This document shows, piece after piece, positions 8,593 to 17,163 of a stretch of DNA of 62,438 nucleotides. Made by a program: the position numbers and the translations under genes. The stretch is taken from positions 1 through 62,438 of the forward strand of contig DASSOA010000158.1 of the NCBI GenBank assembly GCA_035701115.1, written 5' to 3'. The notes beneath the pieces were generated by a model. It saw only the letters and a program-made list of their open reading frames with translations, had not been told where the DNA came from and did no database searches. The first letter of the stretch is position 1. Each line of letters begins with the position of its first letter. The DNA comes from DASSKW01 sp035701115. GTDB taxonomy: Bacteria > Pseudomonadota > Gammaproteobacteria > Natronospirales > REEB76.

Positions 8593-9321
8593 ATGACCAT
8601 GGACAAGCTGAACCTGACCCATCACATTTCCCAGAAGTTCAATCAGGAACTCGAGGACGTACGCAATCGCGTACTTGCCATGGGCGGGCTTGTCGAGCAG
8701 CAGATCAGCGACGCCATGAAAGCCCTGGTGCAAGGCGACAGCGCGCTGGGACATGACGTGCAAAAGCAGGATGATCAGGTCAACCGGATGGAATTGATGA
8801 TCGACGAAGAATGCAGCCGGATACTTGCGCGGCGGCAGCCGGCAGCCAGCGATCTACGGCTGATACTGACGGTAATCAAGACCATTACCGATCTGGAACG
8901 CATTGGCGACGAAGCCGAAAAGATAGGACGGTTGGCGGTTCGCCTGGCAGAACAGGAGCGCCCGGGCGATCGTTACCTGGTGCTTGAGCACCTTGGAAAT
9001 CATGTTCGCGGTATGGTGCATGAATCGCTCGATGCATTTGCGCGTCTGGATGCCAAGGCAGCTGTTAAAACCGCGCGCGAGGATGCGCGAGTGGATGACG
9101 AGTACGAAGCGCTGTCGCGGCAGGCCATCACCTTCATGATGGAGAACCCGCGTACGATCCGTCGCGAACTCGATGTTCTGTGGTCTGCCCGGGCCCTGGA
9201 GCGTATCGGCGATCATGCCAAGAACATATCTGAGTATGTCATCTATCTGGTGCAGGGCAAGGACGTACGCCACGCCGGTTTTGAAGCCATGGAGCGGGAA
9301 GTCCGCGACCATTCCACCTGA
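8593..9321 (+). CDS. phoU: Phosphate signalling complex protein PhoU
   Basis: 242 aa, all-helical, with two PhoU repeats. Metal-binding signatures are visible in ITDLERIGDEAEKIG (about 98-112) and in the second repeat, ALERIGDHAKNISEYVIYL (about 197-215). PhoU links the Pst transporter to PhoR and keeps the Pho regulon off when phosphate is plentiful. No pstSCAB genes are in the window, so phoU is separated from the transporter here. The upstream PHO box fits feedback control. The start could be 8593 or 8599 (MDKLNL). Confidence 0.94.
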   Translation: MTMDKLNLTHHISQKFNQELEDVRNRVLAMGGLVEQQISDAMKALVQGDSALGHDVQKQDDQVNRMELMIDEECSRILARRQPAASDLRLILTVIKTITDLERIGDEAEKIGRLAVRLAEQERPGDRYLVLEHLGNHVRGMVHESLDAFARLDAKAAVKTAREDARVDDEYEALSRQAITFMMENPRTIRRELDVLWSARALERIGDHAKNISEYVIYLVQGKDVRHAGFEAMEREVRDHST

Positions 9322-9341
9322 AATTGCTGGCGGCGCTCCGC

Positions 9342-9371
9342 GTTATGCAGTATAAGTAACGTCTGCATAAC
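9342..9371. repeat. Perfect 9-base inverted repeat between phoU and dsbB
   Basis: GTTATGCAG (9342-9350) and CTGCATAAC (9363-9371) are exact reverse complements around a 12-base spacer that contains TATAAG (9351-9356). No T-run follows, so it is a poor intrinsic terminator. It could be an operator over a -10 element of the dsbB promoter. Confidence 0.4.
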
Positions 9372-9407
9372 CGGGCATTGCGCTTCCCAATCGTTTGAGG
9401 TGCGGAC

Positions 9408-9911
9408 ATGGCTTTACGTCGCTGGCTCAATCTGGCCGGGTTTCTGATCTGCGTAGCGTTATTGACTTACGCCTATTATTCGCAATTTCACGACCATCTT
9501 GAGCCCTGTCCGCTGTGTATTTTTCAGCGGCTCGGGGTCATTGCGCTTGGCATTGTCTTTCTGATCGCGTTACTGCATCGTGCAGGCGCCACCGGCGCCC
9601 GGATTTACGGTGTGTTGCAGTTTGTTGCGGCGGTGTGCGGCGGCGCCGTGTCGATTCGTCACATCTACGTGCAGCATTTGCCGCCCGACATGGCACCGCC
9701 CTGCGGGCCGGGACTGAGCTACCTGTTCAAGGTTCTTCCGCTCAACAAGTTTATCGTCAAGGCGTTTACCGGCACTGCAGACTGCTCGATCGTCACCTGG
9801 CGGTTTCTCGGATTGACCATGCCGGAGTGGATGCTGATCTGGTTTGCTGTCTTGGGTATCGGTGGGTTGTTGATCAATTGGACCCTGGCGAGGTCACGGT
9901 CGAGCGCTTAG
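9408..9911 (+). CDS. dsbB: Disulfide bond formation protein DsbB
   Basis: 167 aa inner-membrane quinone reductase that reoxidises DsbA in the periplasm. Four membrane helices are evident (about 6-22, 42-60, 65-82, 139-158). The first periplasmic Cys pair is in EPCPLCIFQR. The second pair is the Cys in APPCGPG and that in TADCSIV, as in the family. The Shine-Dalgarno GAGGTG lies 7-8 bases upstream of the ATG. Its end overlaps the end of dapE, on the other strand, by four bases. Confidence 0.93.
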   Translation: MALRRWLNLAGFLICVALLTYAYYSQFHDHLEPCPLCIFQRLGVIALGIVFLIALLHRAGATGARIYGVLQFVAAVCGGAVSIRHIYVQHLPPDMAPPCGPGLSYLFKVLPLNKFIVKAFTGTADCSIVTWRFLGLTMPEWMLIWFAVLGIGGLLINWTLARSRSSA

Positions 9912-11038
9912 GCGATCAGCATTGTTTCCATGATGCGCTGATATATATCAACAAGCTTTTCGAGATCCTCTACCGCAACGTGCTCGTTCACTTTGTGAAT
10001 GCTGCCGCTGAGCGGACCGAATTCGATGACTTCGGCGCCGGTCGGCGCAATAAAGCGACCGTCGGATGTGCCACCGCCGGTATCGGGTTGTGGCGTAATT
10101 CCGGTAACTTCATGGATCGCAGCCGATACGGCTGCCATCAGCTTTCCGGCGGACGTGAGGAAGGGGTCTCCCGTACCATGCCAGGTGAGGTCATAGCGGA
10201 CCTCGTGGCGATCCAGGATATGGCTGATGCGTTGCTTCAATTCCTGTGCGGTATTTGAAGTCGAATAGCGCAAGTTGAATTGAATCTCCGCGTGACCGGG
10301 AATTACGTTGCCCGCTCCGGTACCGGCATTGAAATTCGAAATCTGGAAGCTGGTGGGTGGAAACTCCGTGTTGCCATTGTCCCATCGTGTGTTGATGAGT
10401 TCGTTGAGTGCGGGAATCGCACGATGGACAGGGTTGTCGGCGCGATGCGGATAGGCAACGTGGCCCTGAATTCCGTGCACAGTCAGCGTTCCGCTCAATG
10501 ATCCGCGGCGGCCCTTGCGAATCGTGTCGCCGAATCGTTCCTGACTGGAAGGCTCGCCCACCACACACCAGTTGATTGTTTCACCGCGGCGCTTGAGAAC
10601 GTCAATAACTTTTACAGTACCGTCTACGGAGGGGCCTTCTTCGTCGCCGGTGATCAGAAAGCCGATCCGTCCGGCATGATCGGGATGCCGGACAACAAAT
10701 CGCCGGGCCGCGATTACCATGGCAGCGAGCCCGCCTTTCATGTCCGCTGCACCACGCCCGTACAACAATCCGTCAACCACGGTCGGCTCAAACGGGTCCT
10801 GCCGCCATCTGCTCGCCGGCCCGGGAGGCACAACGTCCGTATGGCCGGCGAACACCAGCAGTGGCCCACCCCGGCCGTGCACGGCCCAGAGATTATCCAC
10901 CTGACCGAAGCGCATCGGTTCGCAGTCGAAACCTGCCTGTTGCAAATGAGACAAGAGCAGCCGCTGACAACCGGCGTCTTCGGGCGTGACCGAAGGACAT
11001 GCAATCAGCGCTTTGGCCAGTTCCAGTACGTCAGTCAT
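9908..11038 (-). CDS. dapE: Succinyl-diaminopimelate desuccinylase
   Basis: 376 aa M20-family zinc hydrolase. It hydrolyses N-succinyl-LL-diaminopimelate to LL-DAP, for lysine and peptidoglycan. Motifs: metal ligand His in FAGHTDVVPPG (about 64-74), bridging Asp in GRGAADMKGG, and the catalytic and metal Glu pair in GDEEGPSVDGT. Its start overlaps the stop of the ArsC-like gene by four bases. It is the last gene of the minus-strand map-glnD-dapC-dapD series. Confidence 0.96.
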   Translation of the reverse strand: MTDVLELAKALIACPSVTPEDAGCQRLLLSHLQQAGFDCEPMRFGQVDNLWAVHGRGGPLLVFAGHTDVVPPGPASRWRQDPFEPTVVDGLLYGRGAADMKGGLAAMVIAARRFVVRHPDHAGRIGFLITGDEEGPSVDGTVKVIDVLKRRGETINWCVVGEPSSQERFGDTIRKGRRGSLSGTLTVHGIQGHVAYPHRADNPVHRAIPALNELINTRWDNGNTEFPPTSFQISNFNAGTGAGNVIPGHAEIQFNLRYSTSNTAQELKQRISHILDRHEVRYDLTWHGTGDPFLTSAGKLMAAVSAAIHEVTGITPQPDTGGGTSDGRFIAPTGAEVIEFGPLSGSIHKVNEHVAVEDLEKLVDIYQRIMETMLIA

Positions 11039-11388
11039 CGGGAGTTCCAGGTAACGCGCTCGTACTCGGCAGCATTGAACCCAGCCAGCACGCGATTGCC
11101 AAATTCCAGAACCGGGCGTTTCAGCAACGCCGGATACAGGATCAATACAGGCACAGGATCTCCGGAATCGATCCGGGTTCGTTCAGCGGCAGGCAGCCCG
11201 CGCCAGGTGGTACTCCGCCGGTTCACCAGGACATCGCTGCCAACCGCATCCAGCCAGTGTGATACATGAGCACGATCGGGTGTCTCGTCTCGGACATCGT
11301 GAAAGACATAGCCGATGTTGCGTGCGTCAAACCATTGACGGGCGCAACGGCAACTGTCGCAGTTTTTGAGTCCCCACATCGCGATCAT
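11035..11388 (-). CDS. ArsC/Spx-like thioredoxin-fold protein (YffB type)
   Basis: 117 aa, thioredoxin-fold protein of the ArsC/Spx superfamily: WGLKNCDSCRCARQWF at the N-terminus, TTWRGLP in the middle and the conserved LKRPVLEFGN late segment. YffB proteins usually have one Cys in NCDT; here C10, C13 and C15 give a CxxCxC cluster, closer to a redox-active CxxC. Function is unknown. Placement between dapD and dapE is a conserved proteobacterial arrangement. It overlaps both neighbours by four bases. It is not an authentic arsenate reductase by context. Confidence 0.8.
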   Translation of the reverse strand: MIAMWGLKNCDSCRCARQWFDARNIGYVFHDVRDETPDRAHVSHWLDAVGSDVLVNRRSTTWRGLPAAERTRIDSGDPVPVLILYPALLKRPVLEFGNRVLAGFNAAEYERVTWNSR

Positions 11389-12224
11389 GACGTCTGCGCT
11401 GCGCTGCGCAGCAATTCGTTGATGCCGACCTTGGCGCGGGTCCGTTCATCAACGCGTTTGACGATTACAGCACACTGCAGACTGTAACGTCCGTCTGCGG
11501 AGGGGAGGGAACCGGGTACGACCACGGCACCGGCCGGAATCCGGCCATACGTGACTTCATCGCGTTCGCGATCGTAGATGCGGGTACTTTGTCCGATGAA
11601 CACGCCCATCGAAATCACGGCGCCACGCTCGACAATCACCCCTTCGACAATTTCGGACCGTGCACCGATAAAGCAGTTGTCCTCAATGACAGTAGGCGCA
11701 GCTTGCAGCGGCTCCAGTACGCCGCCAATTCCGGCACCACCGGACAGATGCACGTTGCGCCCAATCTGGGCACAGGAACCCACTGTTGCCCAGGTATCCA
11801 CCATGGTGCCTGCGCCGACATAGGCGCCAATGTTGATGTAGCACGGCATCAGGACTGCATCGGCCGCGATGTATGCGCCTTTGCGTACAACCGCCGTGGG
11901 TACAATACGCGCACCTTCACGTTCGAAATCGCTCTGCGAATAGCCGGAATATTTCAGCGGAACCTTGTCGAAATAGCGCAACGCGCCCGAGTCGATTACG
12001 CGATTGGAGTGCAATCTGAAATAAAGCAGCACGGCCTTTTTGAGCCATTCGTTGACCAGCCATTGGCCGTCGCGCGGTTCCGCAACGCGCGCTTCACCTC
12101 GATCCAGCAGCTCCACCGCATGTCGGACGGCTGCGTGCAGTTCCGGCGTCGCGGTCGAAGGCGTAATCCGGCTGCGGTTCTCGAAATGCGCCTCGATAGT
12201 ATCCTTTATTTCTTCTTTGTTCAC
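11385..12224 (-). CDS. dapD: Tetrahydrodipicolinate N-succinyltransferase
   Basis: 279 aa. Transfers succinyl from succinyl-CoA to tetrahydrodipicolinate in the lysine/DAP pathway. An N-terminal helical part is followed by a left-handed beta-helix of hexapeptide repeats (about 100-235), seen as GAYIAADAVLMPC, GAYVGAGTMVDTWAT and GAVISMGVFIGQSTRIYD. The start is the GTG at 12224, which overlaps the dapC stop (GTGA) and has GGAG just upstream; the frame also opens farther upstream but inside dapC. The length is close to the family's 274. Confidence 0.95.
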   Translation of the reverse strand: MNKEEIKDTIEAHFENRSRITPSTATPELHAAVRHAVELLDRGEARVAEPRDGQWLVNEWLKKAVLLYFRLHSNRVIDSGALRYFDKVPLKYSGYSQSDFEREGARIVPTAVVRKGAYIAADAVLMPCYINIGAYVGAGTMVDTWATVGSCAQIGRNVHLSGGAGIGGVLEPLQAAPTVIEDNCFIGARSEIVEGVIVERGAVISMGVFIGQSTRIYDRERDEVTYGRIPAGAVVVPGSLPSADGRYSLQCAVIVKRVDERTRAKVGINELLRSAAQTS

Positions 12225-13420
12225 AGTGACTCCACGTATCGGCGGACGCGGCGCATTGCTTCGCTGCATTCGGCCACCGGCGCAACCAGCGAGATGCGTA
12301 TGCGATTCCGGCCCGGGTTGCCATACACGCTGTTGCGTGACAGATAGCTTCCCGGTACGACGGTAACGTTCTGCTGGGCGAACAGACTCCTGGTAAACGT
12401 TTCATCATCGACCGACGTGCGCGGCCACAGATAGAACGCCGCAGGCGGGCAGGTAACATCCATGACCGGGCCCAGGATATCCATGGCCGCCTGGAATTTT
12501 TCCCGGTACAGCGCCCGATTGCGAATGACGTGTTCTTCGTCGTTCCAGGCGAAGATGCTTGCGAGTTGCACCTGATTCGGTACCGCACAGCCATGATAGG
12601 TCCGGTACAGCAGGAACTTCGCCAGAATTTCTGCATCGCCGGCCACGAAACCGGAACGCAGGCCCGGGACGCTGGAACGCTTGGAGAGGCTGTGAAACAC
12701 CACACAGCGCCGGAAATCGTGCCGTCCGGATACTTCGCAGGCCTGCAGCAGCCCCGGCGGCGGATTGTGTTCGTCGAGGTAAATCTCGGAGTAACACTCG
12801 TCCGACGCCACAATGAAATCATAGCGGTCAGCAAGTTCAATGACGCGCTTGAGATAAGCAATGTCCATGATCGCGCCAGTGGGATTTCCCGGCGTGCAGA
12901 TAAACAGCAACTGGCAACGCTGCCAGACGGATTCCGGCACCTGATCGAGATCGGGCAGAAACCCGGATTCCTCGTTGGTGTCCATGAACCAGGGTTCGGC
13001 GCCGGCAAGGAACGCGCCACCCTCGTAGATCTGATAGAAGGGGTTCGGCATGAGCACCAGCGGCTGCTGGCGGCCGCGGTCGATGACCGCCTGTACAAAT
13101 GCAAATAACCCCTCGCGCGTTCCGCTCACGGGAATGACGTGACGGTCCGGATCGATGCGGCCGGCACCGAGTTTGAAACGCCGGGTCAACCAGGCAGCGA
13201 TGGCTTCGCGCAGCTCGGGCAATCCTTTGGCCACGGGGTAGGCCCCGAGCCCGGCAAGATTGTTGCGCAATGCATCGAGGACAAGTTCTGGCGGTGCATG
13301 CTTAGGTTCGCCGATGGATAACGGGATATGCGAAAGGTGCGGGGGAGGTGCGATGCCCTGCTTGAGTTTTGCCAGGCGTTCGAAGGGGTAGGGCAGCAGC
13401 TTGTGCAGATCGGGATTCAT
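12221..13420 (-). CDS. dapC: Succinyldiaminopimelate transaminase (DapC)
   Basis: 399 aa class I/II PLP aminotransferase. Makes N-succinyl-LL-DAP from its keto precursor and glutamate. It shows the N-terminus PYPFERLAKL common in DapC, the motif FICTPGNPTGAIM, Asp and Tyr in ASDECYSEIYLDE, the PLP lysine in SLSKRSSVPGLRSGF, and the substrate Arg in NRIRISLV. Genetic context with dapD and dapE supports DapC over ArgD or AspC. The ATG at 13420 (GGAA 6 bases upstream) gives the family-like MNPDLHKLLPYPF; an ATG at 13432 is the alternative. Confidence 0.9.
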   Translation of the reverse strand: MNPDLHKLLPYPFERLAKLKQGIAPPPHLSHIPLSIGEPKHAPPELVLDALRNNLAGLGAYPVAKGLPELREAIAAWLTRRFKLGAGRIDPDRHVIPVSGTREGLFAFVQAVIDRGRQQPLVLMPNPFYQIYEGGAFLAGAEPWFMDTNEESGFLPDLDQVPESVWQRCQLLFICTPGNPTGAIMDIAYLKRVIELADRYDFIVASDECYSEIYLDEHNPPPGLLQACEVSGRHDFRRCVVFHSLSKRSSVPGLRSGFVAGDAEILAKFLLYRTYHGCAVPNQVQLASIFAWNDEEHVIRNRALYREKFQAAMDILGPVMDVTCPPAAFYLWPRTSVDDETFTRSLFAQQNVTVVPGSYLSRNSVYGNPGRNRIRISLVAPVAECSEAMRRVRRYVESL

Positions 13421-13444
13421 ACCGGGTTCCATAGTGGTTGTTAT

Positions 13445-16132
13445 TCAGCTTGCCTCGCCAATGCGGGACAGCAATGCGCTGCGCAGACGGGATTGTGCGT
13501 CATCACCATCAAGCGGCCCGCCACCGGTGTCGGTTACAAAAAACACGTCTTCCGCCCGTTCGCCTACCGTCGTGATTTTGGCGTTATGCAGCCGGACGTC
13601 ACACGCCTTCAGCGCCTGGCCGATCAGTGACAAGAGGCCGGGCCGGTCGCCAGCGCTGATTTCCAGTACGGTACGCCGGTTGATCACATCTTGCGCAAAA
13701 TGGATTCGTGTCGGCGTCGCGAACATCCTGACCTGGCGGGGTGCCCGCCGCGTTACCGGGATGGGCGACGCATTATGCCGGTTTATTTCGCGCCGCAACA
13801 CCTGCTCGATCTCCTGAAGGCGATCGGGATCACTGATTGGCGCGGCATCGTCTTCCAGCACGACATACGTGTCGAGTCGGGCGTCGCTGCCGATTGGGAT
13901 CAGGCGTGCGTCAAGCACGGTCAGACCAAGCTGCGACAACACGGCCGTGACGCGTCCGAAAATAAAGTCGTCATCGCGCGAATACACGCACACCGCGGTT
14001 CCGCCGCGCTGAGGTTGATCGCGCAGAAACGCCAGCGGCACCTGGTCAGGATCAATATGGGCCAGCGCCGTCGTGTGCCAGATAACCTCGTCGACAGTGT
14101 GCTGCAAAAAATATTCTTCGGAGAAGTTTTTCCAGATCCTGCTGATGGCGACAGATTCGAAACCGCGCTCATTAAGCACGTGAATTGCGGCTGTCTGCGT
14201 TTCGCGAATCAGTTCGTCTTTGTCGATCGGGTTTTCTAGCCCGTGCCGGAGCGCAGCACTGGTGGCGCGATACAGCTCCTGGAACAGGCTGGCCTTCCAT
14301 GAGTTCCACAATTCGGGGTTGGTACCTCGAACGTCGGCGACCGTAAGAATGTAAAGGTAGTCGAGGTGTGTCTGATCGCTGACCAGACTGGCAAATTGAT
14401 GCAGGACCTGCGGGTCGTTGATATCACGTTTCTGTGCGGTGATGGAAAGCAGAAGGTGGTTCTGCACCAGCCAGGCAACGAGGCGTGCGTCGTAGCGGGA
14501 CAAACCGTGATCGATACAGAAACGCTCGGCGTCCTGAGAACCAAGTTCGGAATGATCGCCGCCGCGCCCCTTTGCGACATCGTGGAACAGCGCGGCCAGA
14601 TAGGCGAGCTCAGGCTTGGGAAGCGCCTGCATGATCTGACTGCACAATGGAAACTCATTGTCGTAGCGGCTGAGTGCAAATCTGCGCAGGTTACTGAGCA
14701 CAAACAGAATGTGCTCATCCACCGTATAGGTGTGAAACAGGTCGTATTGCATCCGCCCGACTACGGCTCCGAATGCCGGAAGATAGCGCCCGAGTACCCC
14801 ATACCGGTTCATGCGCCGCAGCTCGTGAGTTACGCCCTGAGGTTCGCGGAGAATGGTCATGAACAACTGACGATTGGCAGGGTCGGATCGAAACTGCTCG
14901 TCAATCCGATCCAGGTTTTCCCGCAAGGCCCGCAGCGTGTTGGCGGCGATACCCTTCAGGCGCGGGTGTTGCTGAAGCACGTGAAATATTGCAAGCAGAG
15001 CAGACGGTTTCCGCGCGAACAGATCCGGCTCATTGATGTGTACAAAGCCGTTGCGTGCAGTGAAATCGCCGTCAAGCGGCGTAACGTCGGCTGAAGATGT
15101 CTGCACTATGATCACTTCTTCAAGCGATTGCAGCAGCATTTCATTCAACAGACCAAGATCCTTGATCGTTCTGTAATACTCCTGCATGAATTGTTCGACA
15201 CCCAGGGATTGAGGTGTGTCCCGATATCCAAATCGGGTCGCGAGTTTTATCTGCGCGTCAAACAGCAGGCGGTCTTCGCGGCGGCGGTTCAGGTAGTGCA
15301 GTGCAAAGCGGATCTTCCAGAGAAATGCCTGGCCGCGCGACAGAATTTCGAATTCCTGTTCGGTGATGAAACCGTGATTAACCAGATCGTGCAGGGTGTC
15401 GGCGCCGAAATGGCGTTTCGCCACCCAACCGATCATCTGGATATCGCGCAATCCACCCGGACTCTCCTTGATGTTGGGTTCAAGCCGGTAGGCGGTGTCA
15501 TGAAATTTCTGATGACGTTGCTGCTGCTCGTGAAACTTGGCGGAAAAAAATTCTGCTGCAGGCCATGTGGCAGGAGGATCTGTGAGTTTGCGCATCTGCG
15601 CGTACAGTTGTCGCGGACCAAACAGCAGACGGGATTCCATGAGGTTGGTGGCGACGGTGATGTCGGCGCGGGCGGCGGCAGCGCATTCTTCAGGCGTGCG
15701 AACGCTGTGACTCGCTTCCAGACCAATGTCCCAGAGGAATGCAATAAACGCTTCAATCCGGGATCGTTGGGCTTCGAGTCCGCCCGGAGCGATCAGGAGC
15801 AGCAAGTCGATGTCAGAGCAGGGATGAAGTTCGCCCCGACCGTAGCCCCCGACCGCCACCAGCGTCAGTGTGTCGCCGCTGCTTTGCAGGTGCAGACGGC
15901 AGGCACGGGTGATCAGGGCATCGACAAGTGCGGCACGCTCCCTGACCAGCTGTTCAACCGGCGCGCCTGCATCGAACCGTTCCCGTAATGCAGCGTCGCC
16001 TTGCCGTAGCGCCCGGCGCAATATCCGGACCGGATTCTCCCCGGCTTGCAAAGCATGATCGAGCGGAGTGGTATCCAGAGACTGTGCAGGCGGCGGCGCG
16101 GCGTTCAAGCGGCTGAATTCAGATCTCGCCAC
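13445..16132 (-). CDS. glnD: Bifunctional uridylyltransferase/uridylyl-removing enzyme GlnD
   Basis: 895 aa glutamine sensor that uridylylates PII under nitrogen limitation and removes UMP when glutamine is high. Domains: nucleotidyltransferase with GGYGRGELHPCSDIDLLLL (first 120 residues); PII-UTase linker; HD phosphohydrolase with LAALFHDVAKGRGGDHSELG (about 480-500); two C-terminal ACT domains, the first around VCVYSRDDDFIFGRV and the second around LEISAGDRPGLLSLIGQAL. Full length for the family. Its start overlaps the end of map by 14 bases and dapC follows after 24, so it is likely co-transcribed with both. Confidence 0.96.
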   Translation of the reverse strand: MARSEFSRLNAAPPPAQSLDTTPLDHALQAGENPVRILRRALRQGDAALRERFDAGAPVEQLVRERAALVDALITRACRLHLQSSGDTLTLVAVGGYGRGELHPCSDIDLLLLIAPGGLEAQRSRIEAFIAFLWDIGLEASHSVRTPEECAAAARADITVATNLMESRLLFGPRQLYAQMRKLTDPPATWPAAEFFSAKFHEQQQRHQKFHDTAYRLEPNIKESPGGLRDIQMIGWVAKRHFGADTLHDLVNHGFITEQEFEILSRGQAFLWKIRFALHYLNRRREDRLLFDAQIKLATRFGYRDTPQSLGVEQFMQEYYRTIKDLGLLNEMLLQSLEEVIIVQTSSADVTPLDGDFTARNGFVHINEPDLFARKPSALLAIFHVLQQHPRLKGIAANTLRALRENLDRIDEQFRSDPANRQLFMTILREPQGVTHELRRMNRYGVLGRYLPAFGAVVGRMQYDLFHTYTVDEHILFVLSNLRRFALSRYDNEFPLCSQIMQALPKPELAYLAALFHDVAKGRGGDHSELGSQDAERFCIDHGLSRYDARLVAWLVQNHLLLSITAQKRDINDPQVLHQFASLVSDQTHLDYLYILTVADVRGTNPELWNSWKASLFQELYRATSAALRHGLENPIDKDELIRETQTAAIHVLNERGFESVAISRIWKNFSEEYFLQHTVDEVIWHTTALAHIDPDQVPLAFLRDQPQRGGTAVCVYSRDDDFIFGRVTAVLSQLGLTVLDARLIPIGSDARLDTYVVLEDDAAPISDPDRLQEIEQVLRREINRHNASPIPVTRRAPRQVRMFATPTRIHFAQDVINRRTVLEISAGDRPGLLSLIGQALKACDVRLHNAKITTVGERAEDVFFVTDTGGGPLDGDDAQSRLRSALLSRIGEAS

Positions 16133-16886
16133 CGGCCCGAGTGGTGAGAATCTCGTGACCCGTGTCCGTAACCAGGATCGTGTGTTCCCATTGCGCTGAG
16201 AGCGAATGATCCTTGGTGACGACGGTCCAGCCGTCAGGCAGAAGCTTTACGTGCCGCTTACCGGCATTGATCATCGGCTCGATGGTGAACGTCATTCCCG
16301 GTTTGAGTTCCAGCCCGGTACCCGGTGTGCCGTAATGCAGTACCTGAGGGTCTTCATGATAAACGCGGCCGATGCCGTGCCCGCAGTATTCACGCACCAC
16401 GGAGAAACCGTGACTCTCGGCATAATGTTGAATGGCGTGGCCGATGTCACCGAGCCGGATCCCCGGTTTGACCATCTCGATTCCCGTGAGCATCGCGTCA
16501 TGCGTGACCTGAACCAGGCGCCGGGCCAGTACCGAGGGCTCGCCGACGAAGTACATCTTGCTGGTATCGCCGTGGAAGCCATCCTTGATGACCGTGACAT
16601 CAATGTTGACGATGTCGCCGTCCTTGAGCTTTTTCTCGTTGGGAATGCCGTGACAAACGACATGATTGATCGAGCTGCAGATGGTTTTCGGGAACCCGTT
16701 GTATCCGACGTTGGCCGGGACCGCCTTCTGGATATGGACGATGTGGTCGTGACACAGCTGATCCAGCTCTTCGGTGGTTATCCCGGGCCTTACATGCTCG
16801 CCGATCATGTCCAGAACCTCCGCCGCCAGGCGGCCGGCTTCGCGCATTTTGGCCTGTTCTTCGGGGGTCTTGATGGTGACGGGCAT
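16119..16886 (-). CDS. map: Type I methionine aminopeptidase
   Basis: 255 aa. Removes N-terminal Met from nascent proteins. The five metal ligands are visible: Asp in VNIDVTV, Asp in FHGDTSKMY, His in HGIGRVYHEDP, Glu in FTIEPMI and Glu in AQWEHTILVT near the C-terminus. The catalytic His is in NHVVCHGIP. First gene of the minus-strand map-glnD-dapC-dapD-dapE array, divergent from rpsB with 277 bases between them; the map/rpsB junction is conserved across Gammaproteobacteria. Confidence 0.96.
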   Translation of the reverse strand: MPVTIKTPEEQAKMREAGRLAAEVLDMIGEHVRPGITTEELDQLCHDHIVHIQKAVPANVGYNGFPKTICSSINHVVCHGIPNEKKLKDGDIVNIDVTVIKDGFHGDTSKMYFVGEPSVLARRLVQVTHDAMLTGIEMVKPGIRLGDIGHAIQHYAESHGFSVVREYCGHGIGRVYHEDPQVLHYGTPGTGLELKPGMTFTIEPMINAGKRHVKLLPDGWTVVTKDHSLSAQWEHTILVTDTGHEILTTRAGGEI

Positions 16887-16962
16887 GGCTGCGATGTGTG
16901 TTTACAGGGCGGTGCAAGCGGATATGGGGAAGCACGGGCAGGGACTCAAGCCCTGGCCAACG

Positions 16963-16991
16963 TTGCCGTTGTTGGGTCGTTATGGTATAAA
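16963..16991 (+). promoter_or_regulatory. Sigma70-type promoter of the rpsB-tsf operon
   Basis: -35 TTGCCG (16963-16968), exactly 17 bases spacer, -10 TATAAA (16986-16991). Predicted transcript start near 16998, giving a leader of about 165 bases before rpsB. This is the best-matching promoter in the window and fits a high-output ribosomal protein operon. Confidence 0.7.
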
Positions 16992-17070
16992 GCGCAGCCT
17001 TTTTTGGCAAACCGGCCGCCAAAGCGGCCATATTTGACACCACACATACGCCGTCACATGTCGCGGGGTG

Positions 17071-17145
17071 CCCGCCGGCCCAACTGGGCCAGGGTTGCGA
17101 CACGGGGCGTATGGAGGCTTAACCCCGGGAACGGTCTCCGTTCCC
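17071..17145 (+). promoter_or_regulatory. Structured rpsB leader (candidate S2 autoregulatory RNA)
   Basis: Two hairpins can be drawn in the leader: GGCCC/GGGCC (17077-17081 with 17086-17090, loop AACT) and a perfect 8-base stem GGGAACGG/CCGTTCCC (17127-17134 with 17138-17145, loop TCT). The second ends 6 bases before the Shine-Dalgarno AGGAG (17152-17156). S2 is known to repress its own mRNA through a leader element in Gammaproteobacteria. Whether this leader is homologous to it was not tested. Confidence 0.45.
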
Positions 17146-17163
17146 ACAATCAGGAGATTACTC

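Noticed and set aside
11035..11388. Arsenate reductase (ArsC) function
   Set aside because: No ars genes nearby, and the dapD/dapE context and sequence fit the YffB/Spx-like branch, not ArsC.
13445..16132. Long open frames antisense to glnD, and similar ones antisense to dnaE, dapE and sdhA
   Set aside because: They mirror strong genes of moderately GC-rich sequence, lack ribosome binding sites and show no recognisable motifs.
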